Translations under genes and position numbers: made by a program
NCBI RefSeq assembly: GCF_014651995.1
Contig: NZ_BMXY01000001.1
Span: forward strand, 682,001 to 746,000
From: Cognatilysobacter xinjiangensis
Lineage (GTDB): Bacteria; Pseudomonadota; Gammaproteobacteria; Xanthomonadales; Xanthomonadaceae
DNA: 64,000 nt
Direction of reading: 5' to 3'
Shown here: piece by piece, positions 27,448 through 36,693 of the stretch
How the letters are laid out: every line of letters begins with the position of its first letter
How positions within the stretch are numbered: position 1 is the first letter of the stretch
The notes under the pieces: model-generated
Databases searched by the model: none
What the model was told of the DNA's origin: nothing
What the model saw: only the letters and a program-made list of their open reading frames with translations

Positions 27448-28783
27448 GTGACGTCACGGGTTCGCCGGGCACCGACAGGCGCGCGAGCTGGTTGTGGATC
27501 GTGCGCACGCTGACGCCGAGAATGCGCGCCGCCTCGGTCTTGTCGCCGTCCACCTTCGCGAGCGTCTTGAGAAGCATCTCGCGCTCCACGTCGGCGTAGC
27601 TCATTCCGACGTGGAACACGATGCTGCTGTCGTCCTGATGCAGCGGCAGCGCGCGCCGGCCCAGCGGCGGGATGCGTATCAAGCCGCCGTCGCTCATCAG
27701 GTAGGCGCGCTGCACCACGCTGCGCAACTCGCGCACGTTGCCGGGCCAGCCGTGCCGCAGCAGCATGCGCTCCGCGTCGGGCGACAGGCGCTTGTCCTGG
27801 CCGTGGTCGCGATTGAGCCGGTCGACGAATACGTGCGCGAGCAGGATCACGTCCTCCCCCCGCGCGCGCAGCGGGGGCAGGGCGACGATGAAGTCGGCGA
27901 GGCGGTAGTAGAGGTCCTCGCGAAGCACGCCCTGTTCGATCGCCTGCACAGGATCGCGATTGGTGGCCGCGACGATGCGCACGTCGACCGGAATCGCCTC
28001 CGTGCCGCCGACGCGCGTGACCTCGCCCGTCTCGAGCACGCGCAGCAGGTAGACCTGCAGCGCCGTCGACATCTCGGTGACCTCGTCCAGGAACAGCGTG
28101 CCTCGATGGGCCTGCTCGAAATAGCCGACATGGCGCTGCTGCGCGCCGGTGAAGCTGCCGCGCTCGTGGCCGAACAGGTGGCTGGCCAGGAGGTCGGGCG
28201 CGATGGCGCCGCAGTTGACCGCGACGAACGAGCCACGCCGCCCGCTGCGTGCATGCACCGCGCGTGCGACGAGTTCCTTGCCCGTGCCGCTCTCGCCGGT
28301 GACGAGCACCGAGATCGGCGTGGGCGCGACGCGGTCGATGTCGCTCGCGAGCCTGCGCACGGCATCGCATTCGCCGACGATGCCGTCGGGCCGGTTGCCG
28401 GCCGCCAGCGCCATCGCGCGCGCCGATGCGGCCTGCAGCAGCGACTCGAACTGGCGCGGGCACAGCGGCTTGAGCAGATAGTCCAGCACCGGCAGCCCGA
28501 CCGCTCGCGCGGCGTTCTCGACCGACGGCTCGCCGGTCATCAGCGCAATGCGGCTGTGCTGGTGCGCGTCGAGTTCTTCGAGCAGGTCGAACGCAGTGCC
28601 ATCGGGCAGGCTGACGTCGAGCATGGTGAGGTCGCTCATGCCGCGGCCCATCGCGCGGCGCGATTCCTCGAGCGAATGGGCGATGGACGCCTGGAAGCCG
28701 TGCGCACGCGCGAAATCGGCGGCGGCGGATGCGAACGTGGCGTCGTCGTCGATGATGAGTACGGACGGTTGAGCGTCGGCCAT
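27440..28783 (-). CDS. Sigma-54-dependent response regulator (NtrC family)
   Basis: A 447-residue activator. The receiver domain (1-120) has the acidic pocket D11-D13, phospho-acceptor D56 and K105. The AAA+ domain (about 135-370) has Walker A GESGTGKE (163-170), a sigma-54 contact loop GSFTGA (209-214, normally GAFTGA), Walker B GTLFLDEV and the arginine-finger region. A Fis-type helix-turn-helix ends the protein (TEAARILGVSVRTIHNQL). It should drive sigma-54 promoters when phosphorylated. No full sensor kinase is adjacent, only the 76-residue protein. The sigma-54 promoter at 25156-25170 is an obvious candidate target. Confidence 0.92.
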   Translation of the reverse strand: MADAQPSVLIIDDDATFASAAADFARAHGFQASIAHSLEESRRAMGRGMSDLTMLDVSLPDGTAFDLLEELDAHQHSRIALMTGEPSVENAARAVGLPVLDYLLKPLCPRQFESLLQAASARAMALAAGNRPDGIVGECDAVRRLASDIDRVAPTPISVLVTGESGTGKELVARAVHARSGRRGSFVAVNCGAIAPDLLASHLFGHERGSFTGAQQRHVGYFEQAHRGTLFLDEVTEMSTALQVYLLRVLETGEVTRVGGTEAIPVDVRIVAATNRDPVQAIEQGVLREDLYYRLADFIVALPPLRARGEDVILLAHVFVDRLNRDHGQDKRLSPDAERMLLRHGWPGNVRELRSVVQRAYLMSDGGLIRIPPLGRRALPLHQDDSSIVFHVGMSYADVEREMLLKTLAKVDGDKTEAARILGVSVRTIHNQLARLSVPGEPVTSHA

Positions 28784-29033
28784 GGGCGGGCCCGTGTTAC
28801 GAGTGGCCCGCAGGCTAGTCGTGCCGCGGTTAACGCGACGTATGAGCCTGCAATCCTTTCGCAGGCCTGCAGAAGCTTCGCTCGCCTGATGCGGCTGCTG
28901 TCACGCGTGTATCACCCGCGGCCTGCGCGAAATGCCCGCGCTATGCGTGATCCGTGCATCGACGCCGCCTGCGGTCGCCGCAGGCGCGGCGCGAACGCAG
29001 CTTCCGTGCCAATACTTGCCCCTGAAACGCGAA

Positions 29034-29050
29034 AGCCGCCCGGAGGCGGC
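29034..29050 (-). terminator. Terminator after tRNA-Val
   Basis: Read on the minus strand: GCCGCC, loop TCCG, GGCGGC, then TTTCGCGTTTC. It lies 27 bp downstream of the tRNA 3' end. The rest of the 28784-29033 gap shows no gene. Confidence 0.6.
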
Positions 29051-29077
29051 CTGCGAACGACGATGACGTCGTGAACC

Positions 29078-29152
29078 TGGTGGGCGGTGCAGGGTTCGAA
29101 CCTGCGACCCTTGCCGTGTGAAGGCAATGCTCTACCGCTGAGCTAACCGCCC
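29078..29152 (-). tRNA. tRNA-Val (CAC)
   Basis: A 75-nt cloverleaf on the minus strand. Acceptor GGGCGGT pairs with ACCGCCC, the anticodon stem-loop TTGCC-TTCACAC-GGCAA gives anticodon CAC, the T arm contains GGTTCGAACCC and CCA is encoded. Confidence 0.96.
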
Positions 29153-29251
29153 GGGTGGGGCGCGAAGTATAGAAGCCGCGAGCGGCTTTGCCAACATTCC
29201 GCGTGATGCGATCCGGTTGGGAAGCGACGACGGCGGCCCGCCCACAGTGGC

Positions 29252-30907
29252 TCAGTCGAGCGGCCACCCTGCCGGCCGGCGAGGGGCCTCAATCGGCGGA
29301 AACGGGAAGCCGCGGCCCGTTCCGCTCGCATCGTTCCCGGCGTCGAAGCCGTCGACGCGGCCCGCATGCGGAGTCACCGGTGCCAGCACCAGGCGCATCC
29401 AGTGGCGGGGGCGGCCGCTTGACGCGCTGAAGTGGTATGTAGCGCCGAGCGCATTGGCGCGGTCGCGAATGCCCTGCAGGCCCAGGCTGTCGGGCTGCGC
29501 CGGGACGTCGATCGCCCCCTGCGCATCGCTGATCGACAGTTGCAGCTCGCGGCCTGCACCCGTGTCCTGAAGGTCGAGCTGGACGTGGATCTCGCCGCCG
29601 CAACCGTGGCGCACGCCGTTGGTCACGGCCTCCTGGCTGATCCGGTAGACGCCGGTCGCGATGTCGAGCGGCAGCGGGGCGACGTCGCCGCGAATGGCAC
29701 AGGTGTAGGCGACGCCGGCATCGGCCGCGATCTCGGCGAGCGGCCCCGCGGCGAGCGCGCGCTCCAGCCCGAAGCGTTCCAACGCGATCGGATGCAGCCG
29801 GCGGATCACGTTGCGCAGGTGGCCGTGCGCTTCGGCGACCATGCCGCGCAGCAGTTCGAGTTCCGCGCGCATCCCGTCCGTCGTGGCGAGGCGTTCGGCG
29901 AGCCGCAGGCGCGTCGCGAGCGCCGTCATGTCCTGGCCGATCTCGTCGTGCAGTTCGAGGCCCACGCGGCGGCTTTCCGCCTCGCGCTGCGCCGAGAGTC
30001 GCGTCGCGGCATCGCGCAGCGCTTGCGTCTTGTACTGCAGCTCCTCGATCGAGCGCGACAGGTCGATGCGCTGCGCGAGCATGGCATCGCGGCGCGTGCC
30101 CAGCAGCAAGGCACCGGTGGCGGCCACCGCGAAGATGCGCTGGATCTCCTCCGCAGGCCAGGCCGCGAAGGCACCATGCGCCACCGCGAGGAAGCAGCAC
30201 GAGACCAGCGCGAGCGCCGCCACTGCCGCGCGCCGGCCGCGGGTGGCGCCGATCACCGTCAGCGGTACGGTGACGAATACCCAGTTGTAGATGGTCGGAA
30301 TGCCCAGGCCCGGCACGAGGGTGAGGCCCACGCCGAGGCTGGGCAGCAACGCCAGCGCGTAGCGCATGCGCCGCGTTCGTTTCGGGACGGGATCGCGCTT
30401 GTCGAGCGCCATCACGACGAGCGGGACGAGCGTCATGATCCCGGCGTAGTCGCCGAAGGCGAACGTGAGGAAGAGCTGCACCGGGTGCGTCACCGTCTCG
30501 TCGTCCAGCCAGCGCAGGCCGACGAGGAACAGCCCGTTCGCGGCGGCCCCGACGAGGCCCGCGACCACGGCGTACGACAACGCGTGCGTCGACGCGTCGC
30601 CGTCGCTGCGTGCCGCGTACTGGCGTACCTCGCGCACGACTACGGCGTAGATGAGCCACGGCACGAGTGTTCCGCCGATGGCGGGGACGAGGTCGTCGAA
30701 GACCGGGAACACCGGCGAGGTGATCAGGATGCCCGCCCACTCGGCGAGTGCGAGGCCGGGCCAGAAGCGCATCGGCGTAGCCCACAGCGCGGCCACGCGC
30801 ATTCCGGCCGGCAGGAACCAGTACGCGGAGGACAGGGAATACAGTGCTGGCCAAGCGGCGGGATAAAGGATGAAGATCATCCACGGCGCACGACGCCAGC
30901 TTCTCAT
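29252..30907 (-). CDS. MASE1-type membrane sensor histidine kinase (NarX/DegS-like)
   Basis: About 550 residues. ATG 30907 (MRSWRRAPWMIFIL) has a GGGACGG site upstream; an in-frame GTG at 30949 would add 14 residues. The N-terminal 280 residues hold about eight membrane helices in a MASE1-like arrangement (SAYWFLPAGMRVAALW, then FGDYAGIMTLVPL). A cytoplasmic coiled segment leads to a HisKA_3 dimerisation domain with the phospho-acceptor His in GLELHDEIGQDMTAL. The C-terminal ATPase is compact, with the N-box as YRISQEAVTNGVRHG and the G-box as LGLQGIRDRANALG. The divergent LuxR-type regulator gene starts 42 bp away and is the likely partner. Confidence 0.88.
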   Translation of the reverse strand: MRSWRRAPWMIFILYPAAWPALYSLSSAYWFLPAGMRVAALWATPMRFWPGLALAEWAGILITSPVFPVFDDLVPAIGGTLVPWLIYAVVVREVRQYAARSDGDASTHALSYAVVAGLVGAAANGLFLVGLRWLDDETVTHPVQLFLTFAFGDYAGIMTLVPLVVMALDKRDPVPKRTRRMRYALALLPSLGVGLTLVPGLGIPTIYNWVFVTVPLTVIGATRGRRAAVAALALVSCCFLAVAHGAFAAWPAEEIQRIFAVAATGALLLGTRRDAMLAQRIDLSRSIEELQYKTQALRDAATRLSAQREAESRRVGLELHDEIGQDMTALATRLRLAERLATTDGMRAELELLRGMVAEAHGHLRNVIRRLHPIALERFGLERALAAGPLAEIAADAGVAYTCAIRGDVAPLPLDIATGVYRISQEAVTNGVRHGCGGEIHVQLDLQDTGAGRELQLSISDAQGAIDVPAQPDSLGLQGIRDRANALGATYHFSASSGRPRHWMRLVLAPVTPHAGRVDGFDAGNDASGTGRGFPFPPIEAPRRPAGWPLD

Positions 30908-30949
30908 CGCCGTCCCGATAGAATTTCCGGCCCCGCGAATCGTCATCAC

Positions 30950-31573
30950 ATGCGCGCTCTAAGAATTATTCTGGTCGACGATCATCCGATCGTCCGTGCG
31001 GGTTTCCGCCAGCTGCTGGACATGCAGTCCGGCTGGGGCGTCGTCGAGCTCGGCAGCGCGGCCGAACTGGCCGCCTACCTGCGCGGCGGCGAGGTCGACG
31101 TGCTCGTCCTCGACCTCTCCCTCGCCGATGCCGACGGCCTCGTGCTGATCCGGCAGGTCCTCGCCGCGAAGCCGACGCTGCCCATCATCGTTCTTTCCAT
31201 GCACGACAGCGGGCTCTACGTGCAGGACGCCCTCGCGGCGGGTGCGATGGGCTACGTCACCAAGCGCTCGGGCCCGGACGAGATCGTGGATGCCGTCAAT
31301 GCCGTCGCCGCGGACCAGCAATACCTCAGCCAGGACATCCGTGCGTACGCGCAGAATCCGGCGGCGGGCAACCTCCACGCGCCGGAGCTCACCGCGCGCG
31401 AGGCGCAGGTCTGGCTGCTGCTGGCGCGCGGTCATACGGTCGCGCGCGTGGCCAGGACGATGGACGTCAGTCCGAAGACGGTCTATGCGCATCGCAGCAG
31501 CATCTACACCAAGCTGGGTGTCTCGTCGGACCACGAACTGCGCCAGCTGGCGCTGAAGCGTGGCGTCATCTAG
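30950..31573 (+). CDS. LuxR/NarL-family response regulator
   Basis: A 207-residue regulator starting at ATG 30950. The receiver domain has D10-D11, phospho-acceptor D55 and K105. The C-terminal LuxR helix-turn-helix reads LTAREAQVWLLLARGHTVARVARTMD with SPKTVYAHRSSIYTKLGV. It is divergent from the MASE1 kinase, whose HisKA_3 type normally pairs with this regulator class. The two starts are so close that their promoters must overlap or lie inside the opposite gene. Targets unknown. Confidence 0.92.
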   Translation: MRALRIILVDDHPIVRAGFRQLLDMQSGWGVVELGSAAELAAYLRGGEVDVLVLDLSLADADGLVLIRQVLAAKPTLPIIVLSMHDSGLYVQDALAAGAMGYVTKRSGPDEIVDAVNAVAADQQYLSQDIRAYAQNPAAGNLHAPELTAREAQVWLLLARGHTVARVARTMDVSPKTVYAHRSSIYTKLGVSSDHELRQLALKRGVI

Positions 31574-31614
31574 CGCTCGCACGGCGCGGAAGCGCACCGG
31601 GGCCGCCTCCGCCC

Positions 31615-33408
31615 TCAGGCGGGATCGTTCTCCGCGGCGCGACCGACCGGGCCGGGCACGTAGCCCGTAGGCGGCACGGCGGACGCGACGCGGTTGCGAC
31701 CGGCCTGCTTGGCCATGTACATGGCGCGATCGGCTTCCGACAGCAGCTTCTGGTAGCCGTAGCCCGAGTGGCTCGTACACGCCACGCCAATGCTGGCGGT
31801 GACGGGGACATGGCAGCCGCCCGAGAGATAGTCGAGCTCGCCGATCGCCCTCCGGAAGCCTTCGGCCAGCGCAGCCGCCTGGTCGATGTCGAGATCCGAC
31901 AGCGCGAGTGCGAACTCCTCGCCGCCAAGGCGGCCGATCGCATCGCGCTCAGGACACAGGCCGCGACCGATGTCGGCGACCTGCTTGAGCACCCAGTCGC
32001 CGACGGCATGCCCGCATTCGTCGTTGATGCGCTTGAAGTGGTCGATGTCCAGCAGCAGCACGCTGAGCGGACGCTGGCGCTGCTCGCAGTCCGACAGCAG
32101 GCGTGCGGCGGTCGCGCCGAAATGCCGGCGCGTGGCCAGGCCCGTGAGCGAGTCGGTCTGGCTCAGGCGGCGCAGCACGCGGTGCGTGCGGCGCGAATGC
32201 CATGCCCAGTAGGCGACCACCGCGATCGCCAGTCCCATCAGCACGATCGCCAGCCGCATGGCGCGGGCCGACTCGGCGAGCGCGCGCTTCTCCGCGGTGA
32301 GCGCACGGTTCTGATGGGTCAGTACCGCGGCCTGCTGTTCGCGCTCCAGCGCCTGGTGGCGCGCGAGTTCCATCGCGTATTCGCGGGCCTGCGCATCGTC
32401 GACGAGCGTCTTGTCGGCGGCGTGGTACTCCTCCATGTAGTTCAGCGCACGCCCCAGCTCGCCTTTGCGCTTCGCGCTGAGGTAGAGCACGCGATAGGCG
32501 GTGGCAAGGGGCATCCAGTGCGGATCCTTGCCGTCCAGCGCCACGATCTGCTGGGCAGTGCGTTCGGCCGCCTCGAGATCGCCGTCGGCGAAATGCAGGT
32601 CGGTGAGCTGGCCGTAGTACTCGGCGGTGAGGCGACCGTAGGCGACGTCGCGCACGCCGTCGAGATTGTTGCGCAACAGTTCGATCGCCTCGGCCGGTTC
32701 GCCGATGTTCTGCAGGTGGCGCGCGCGCGAGGCAATGACGAGATAGACGCCGATGGGCTCCTTGGCCGCATCGCAGGCGGCTATCGCTTGGTCGAAGACG
32801 GCATCCGGGATGCCGCCCGTGTCGGCCAGAGCATTCATGGCGCGCACGCGATTCTCGTGCGCGGCGCAGAGGACACGCGGCGTGCCGCCAAGCTTGATCT
32901 GGCGCTCTGCGTACGCACGTGCCAGCTTCGCTTCGCCGAGCTGGTTGTACAGCGTGGCGGCGACTGCCAACCCGAGCTGGCGGATCGCCGGATCGCGCAC
33001 CTTGCGCTCCATGGCCAGCGCTTCCGACAGGTAGTGCAACCCGTCCGGATAGTCGCGCGTCAGCGCGCCGGTGTTGGCGATCAGCAGCGCGGCGCGATAA
33101 CGGAGATCCATGTCGCCGGCGTCGCGAGCGAGGCGCTTTGCGACGGCGATGCCGGCGGGATAATTGCCGAGCACGATCTGCTCGTGCGCCTGCAGGAATT
33201 CGAAGAGTTCGCGCTCCGCGCGCGTGGCATCGCCGTCGAGAGTCCTGGCCTGCGCCAGCAGGGCGCGGAATTGCCGCACGTCCGACGACCGCACGCTGTC
33301 CGCACGCGCGAGTAGGTCGCCCAGTGCCGAGCCCCATGCCGGCAAGGCATGCGCGAGCAGAAGTAGTGCCGCCGCAAGTATCCGGCGGCCCATCGGAAAA
33401 TTCGCCAC
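31615..33408 (-). CDS. Diguanylate cyclase with periplasmic TPR-like sensor domain
   Basis: A 597-residue protein (GTG 33408, or ATG 33393 five codons on). A signal peptide (ILAAALLLLAHALPAWG) precedes about 350 residues of helical, TPR-like repeats, then a coiled segment, one membrane helix (about 390-410, AIVLMGLAIAVVAYWAW) and a C-terminal GGDEF domain. The active-site motif is RLGGEEFALAL with DIDHFKRINDECGHAVGD before it, so it should make cyclic di-GMP. The RxxD inhibitory site is not present in the usual place (PERD instead). The signal sensed is unknown. Confidence 0.9.
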   Translation of the reverse strand: MANFPMGRRILAAALLLLAHALPAWGSALGDLLARADSVRSSDVRQFRALLAQARTLDGDATRAERELFEFLQAHEQIVLGNYPAGIAVAKRLARDAGDMDLRYRAALLIANTGALTRDYPDGLHYLSEALAMERKVRDPAIRQLGLAVAATLYNQLGEAKLARAYAERQIKLGGTPRVLCAAHENRVRAMNALADTGGIPDAVFDQAIAACDAAKEPIGVYLVIASRARHLQNIGEPAEAIELLRNNLDGVRDVAYGRLTAEYYGQLTDLHFADGDLEAAERTAQQIVALDGKDPHWMPLATAYRVLYLSAKRKGELGRALNYMEEYHAADKTLVDDAQAREYAMELARHQALEREQQAAVLTHQNRALTAEKRALAESARAMRLAIVLMGLAIAVVAYWAWHSRRTHRVLRRLSQTDSLTGLATRRHFGATAARLLSDCEQRQRPLSVLLLDIDHFKRINDECGHAVGDWVLKQVADIGRGLCPERDAIGRLGGEEFALALSDLDIDQAAALAEGFRRAIGELDYLSGGCHVPVTASIGVACTSHSGYGYQKLLSEADRAMYMAKQAGRNRVASAVPPTGYVPGPVGRAAENDPA

Positions 33409-33541
33409 GGTGTCCCCTGGGCTTCACGCGTCCCTGACACTGATTATGCGGCGCGCGACCGATAAACTTGAGTCGGTCGCGCGAGGCTAAGTGAACGGGA
33501 GGATCGCAACGCCACGGGCGGAGCCGATCCCGACCGTCGCT

Positions 33542-33571
33542 TTGACAGTACGTGGTCGTACGGGGTGTATC
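33542..33571 (+). promoter_or_regulatory. Possible fabA promoter and operator
   Basis: TTGACA at 33542-33547 is a perfect -35 box; a weak -10 (TGTATC, 33566-33571) lies 18 bp on. The inverted repeat GTACG-TGGT-CGTAC sits between them, a typical repressor position. Unsaturated fatty-acid genes are often controlled by TetR- or GntR-type repressors, but the regulator is not in this window. Confidence 0.4.
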
Positions 33572-33619
33572 GCGGGTGAAGGGTAGACTTGCGGGCTCAG
33601 TCGTTCATGTCCCCCATCG

Positions 33620-34135
33620 ATGACCCGACCTTCCTCCTTCGACCGCGACCAGCTGCTGGCCTGTGCCCGTGGCGAGATGTTCGGCCCCGGCAACGCCAAG
33701 CTGCCGGCGCCGCCCATGCTGATGTTCGATCGCATCACCGAGATCGCCGAAACGGGTGGCCGCTACGGCAAGGGCGTGATCCGGGCGGAGCTCGACATCC
33801 GCCCGGACCTCTGGTTCTTCGAATGCCACTTCCTCGGCGACCCGGTGATGCCCGGCTGCCTCGGCGTCGACGCCATGTGGCAGCTGGCCGGCTTCTACCT
33901 GCCGTGGCTGGGTGAGCCCGGGCGCGGCCGCGCGCTCGGCGTGGGCGAGGTCAAGTTCACCGGGCAAGTCCTGCCCGAGGCGAAGGTCGTGTCCTACGAG
34001 ATCGACATCCGGCGGGTGATGCGCGGCAAGCTCGCGCTGGTCATCGCCGACGGCCGCACGTACGTCGACGGCCGCGAGATCTACGTCGCGAAGGACCTGC
34101 GAGTCGGCCTGTTCGGCTCGACGGAGGGCTTCTGA
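33620..34135 (+). CDS. fabA: 3-hydroxydecanoyl-ACP dehydratase/isomerase
   Basis: A 171-residue hot-dog-fold enzyme of type II fatty acid synthesis. It dehydrates 3-hydroxydecanoyl-ACP and isomerises trans-2 to cis-3-decenoyl-ACP, the branch point to unsaturated fatty acids. The catalytic His lies in [18 protein letters not shown] and the catalytic Asp in [12 protein letters not shown], as in E. coli FabA. Length is normal. The stop overlaps the fabB start by one base, giving the standard fabAB operon. Confidence 0.95.
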   Translation: MTRPSSFDRDQLLACARGEMFGPGNAKLPAPPMLMFDRITEIAETGGRYGKGVIRAELDIRPDLWFFECHFLGDPVMPGCLGVDAMWQLAGFYLPWLGEPGRGRALGVGEVKFTGQVLPEAKVVSYEIDIRRVMRGKLALVIADGRTYVDGREIYVAKDLRVGLFGSTEGF

Positions 34136-35349
34136 TGCGGCGCGTCGTCGTCACCGGCATGGGTCTGACCTCCTGCCTCGGCCGCGAGCTCGACACCGTG
34201 TCGACCTCGCTGCGTGAGGGGCGCTCGGGCATCCGCTACATCCCCGAATACGAGGAGCTGGGCCTGCGCAGCCGCGTCGCGGGCGATCCGGGCCTCGACT
34301 TGGACGCGCTTGTGGATCGCAAGCTTCGGCGCTTCATGGGCGATGCCGCGGCGCATGCTTACGTCGCGGCGATGGACGCGGTCGCGCATGCAGGCCTCGA
34401 CCCGGCACTGCTGCGCAGCCCGCGCGCGGGCGCGATCGCCGGCTCGGGCGGCGGCTCGGCGCAGTGGCAGATCGAGACCGGCGAGCTGCTGAAGAACAAG
34501 GGCGTGCGCCGCATCGGGCCGTACATGGTGCCGCGCACGATGTGCTCGACCGTGTCAGCCGCGCTCGCCACCGCCTTCGGCATCCAGGGCGTCAGCTATT
34601 CGATTTCCGCGGCCTGCGCGACCTCCGCGCACTGCATCGGCGCAGCCGCTGACATGATCCGCCACGGTATGCAGGACATCGTTCTCGCCGGCGGCGGTGA
34701 GGAACTGCACTGGGGCATGACCTCCCAGTTCGACGCGATGGGCGCGCTGTCCACGTCGTTCAACGACACGCCGGAAACGGCGTCGCGCCCCTACGACGCC
34801 GACCGCGACGGCTTCGTCATCGCCGGCGGTGGCGGCATGTTCGTGCTGGAGTCGCTCGGGCATGCGCAGGCGCGCGGCGCGACGATCCTGGCCGAGCTGG
34901 TCGGCTACGGCGTGACGTCCGACGGCGTCGACATGGTCGCGCCGTCCGGCGAGGGCGCGGTGCGGTGCATGCGCATGGCGCTGGACGGGCTGGATCGCCC
35001 GATCGACTACCTCAACACGCACGGTACCTCGACCCCGGTTGGCGACATCACCGAGCTGCAGGCGGTGCGCGCGGTGTTCGGCGACGCAATCCCGCCGCTG
35101 TCGTCGACGAAGGCTCTGAGCGGCCACTCGCTCGGTGCGGCCAGCGTGCACGAGGCGATCTATTGCCTGCTGATGATGCAGGGCGGCTTCATGGCGGCCT
35201 CGAACAACATCCGGACGCTCGACGAGCGCGCGGAAGGCTATCCGGTGCTGCGCGAGACCACGCCGGCGCAGCTGCGCACGGTCATGTCCAATAGCTTCGG
35301 CTTCGGCGGCACGAATGCGTGCCTGGTGTTCTCGCGCTTCGAAGGATGA
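34135..35349 (+). CDS. fabB: 3-oxoacyl-ACP synthase I
   Basis: A 404-residue condensing enzyme that elongates cis-3-decenoyl-ACP. It has the KAS I/II thiolase fold with the active-site Cys in [14 protein letters not shown], the first His in [11 protein letters not shown] and the second in [15 protein letters not shown]. The C-terminal [19 protein letters not shown] is typical. Coupling to fabA identifies it as FabB rather than FabF. Confidence 0.95.
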   Translation: MRRVVVTGMGLTSCLGRELDTVSTSLREGRSGIRYIPEYEELGLRSRVAGDPGLDLDALVDRKLRRFMGDAAAHAYVAAMDAVAHAGLDPALLRSPRAGAIAGSGGGSAQWQIETGELLKNKGVRRIGPYMVPRTMCSTVSAALATAFGIQGVSYSISAACATSAHCIGAAADMIRHGMQDIVLAGGGEELHWGMTSQFDAMGALSTSFNDTPETASRPYDADRDGFVIAGGGGMFVLESLGHAQARGATILAELVGYGVTSDGVDMVAPSGEGAVRCMRMALDGLDRPIDYLNTHGTSTPVGDITELQAVRAVFGDAIPPLSSTKALSGHSLGAASVHEAIYCLLMMQGGFMAASNNIRTLDERAEGYPVLRETTPAQLRTVMSNSFGFGGTNACLVFSRFEG

Positions 35350-35365
35350 GCGCAGCGGTGCGCGG

Positions 35366-36304
35366 TCAGTAGACCGCGCACTGCATGAAGCGCACCGGCC
35401 GGCCCGAGGAGTCGGGGCTCTGGATCTGCAGTCGCGAGGCACGCAGCAGCTCGTAACGCTTCATCACCGAGCAGATCGCATCGTCGTTCGCGACCGACGG
35501 GTCGGCGAGATAGACCTGCAGCGTCGAGCGCGTCGACCACAGCGCGCGTTCGACGCCCGGCAGTTCCTTGATCTCGCGCACGATGGCCTCGCGCTCCTCG
35601 TCCTCGCTCATCGGCGCGGCGGGAGCCGGCGTGGGCGTTGCGGCAACGCGAGGCGGGGACGTCCGCGTCACGGTCGCCGGGACGTCCGCGGAATCGGCAA
35701 CGGTCTCGTCTGCGAACTGCGACAGCCCGAAGCCGACCGCCAGCCCGACCGCCGTCGCCGCGGCCAATGCCGTGCCGGTGGTGCGCAGTGCTCGTGCATG
35801 GGCGCGTGCGGCGACTTCGGCATGCACGCTCGGCGGCAGCAGAGGGCCGACCAGCTTCCAAAGCTCCTCGCCGTCGACCAGTTCGACGTTGCCGGTGGCG
35901 TCCCGCGCCTGCGGCTCGACGCGGCCGGGCGTGACCACGAGGCCACCCACCGCCTGCGAGGTGCGGAACGCACGCGTGAATTCCTCGACCGAGGCGCGGG
36001 TGACGACGTGCGACAGGCCCTGACGGCAGGTCAGGATCCACGGCCGGCCGTCGCGGTAGACGTGCACTTCGCCGGCGGTGCCTCGGCGCGCCTGCTGCTC
36101 GGGCGATTCGCGCTCGAAGCCCGATGCCGCCAATGCGTCGACGACGAGGTTCGACAGCTCGCGCCAGCGCATGCCGGACAGGATCGCCAGGCCTTCGCGG
36201 GTCTCCAGGCGCGCGCGCTGGGCCTTCCAGATCCATGCGATCGAGATGGCGGCGATCAGCAGCGCAACGACGAGTCCGGCGATCAGCGCAACGGCAGGCG
36301 ACAT
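35366..36304 (-). CDS. Membrane-anchored Mrr-like restriction endonuclease-fold protein, probably inactive
   Basis: A 312-residue protein. An N-terminal membrane helix (residues 4-26) precedes an Mrr-type domain (about 45-150: MRWRELSNLVVDALAASGFE, then VHVYRDGRPWILTCRQGLSHVV and VVTPGRVEPQ). The usual Mrr catalytic set D...QxK appears degenerate, as E79...T92-C-R94, so nuclease activity is doubtful. A second hydrophobic stretch lies near 175-195, followed by a Pro/Ala linker and a C-terminal alpha/beta domain of unknown type. Related membrane Mrr-like proteins occur widely in gammaproteobacteria with unknown roles. Confidence 0.7.
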   Translation of the reverse strand: MSPAVALIAGLVVALLIAAISIAWIWKAQRARLETREGLAILSGMRWRELSNLVVDALAASGFERESPEQQARRGTAGEVHVYRDGRPWILTCRQGLSHVVTRASVEEFTRAFRTSQAVGGLVVTPGRVEPQARDATGNVELVDGEELWKLVGPLLPPSVHAEVAARAHARALRTTGTALAAATAVGLAVGFGLSQFADETVADSADVPATVTRTSPPRVAATPTPAPAAPMSEDEEREAIVREIKELPGVERALWSTRSTLQVYLADPSVANDDAICSVMKRYELLRASRLQIQSPDSSGRPVRFMQCAVY

Positions 36305-36356
36305 GGGCGGGCCAGGCGGGACGGGGCGAGGACTATAACCGTGGCCGCGGTGACGG

Positions 36357-36632
36357 TCAGCGGAAACGCTCGTTGAGCACGCGGCGGATCTCGTCCTCGA
36401 TCGTGCCCTTCATCGCACCGAGCAGGAAACCGAGTTCGGCCGTGACGCGCACGGCACCCGGCTCGAGATGCACGCGGCCGTCGACGCCGCTGCGGCGGAA
36501 CATCAGCGAGTCGCCCTGCCAGCCGTGCTCGACGCCGAAACGGCTCGCGAGCGTCTCGGCGATGTGCTGCACCGCCTCGCGGGCGCGATCGGCGGCGAGG
36601 GCGTGCGTGTGGCGGATGTCGATCGTGGGCAT
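36357..36632 (-). CDS. Polyhydroxyalkanoic acid system family protein
   Basis: A 91-residue protein starting at ATG 36632, with GGAGG upstream on the minus strand (CCTGGAGGCCGC before the ATG). The sequence MPTIDIRHTHALAADRAREA, LASRFGVEHGWQGDSLMFRR and the C-terminal FLLGAMKGTIEDEIRRVL match the small PHA granule-region family seen in many proteobacteria. No PHA synthase is nearby, so a role in granules is not implied by context. Confidence 0.82.
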   Translation of the reverse strand: MPTIDIRHTHALAADRAREAVQHIAETLASRFGVEHGWQGDSLMFRRSGVDGRVHLEPGAVRVTAELGFLLGAMKGTIEDEIRRVLNERFR

Positions 36633-36693
36633 GCGGCCTCCAGGGCGGGGATCGCACGCATTGTCCGACATCGGCCGGCAACGCGGCGTCGCC

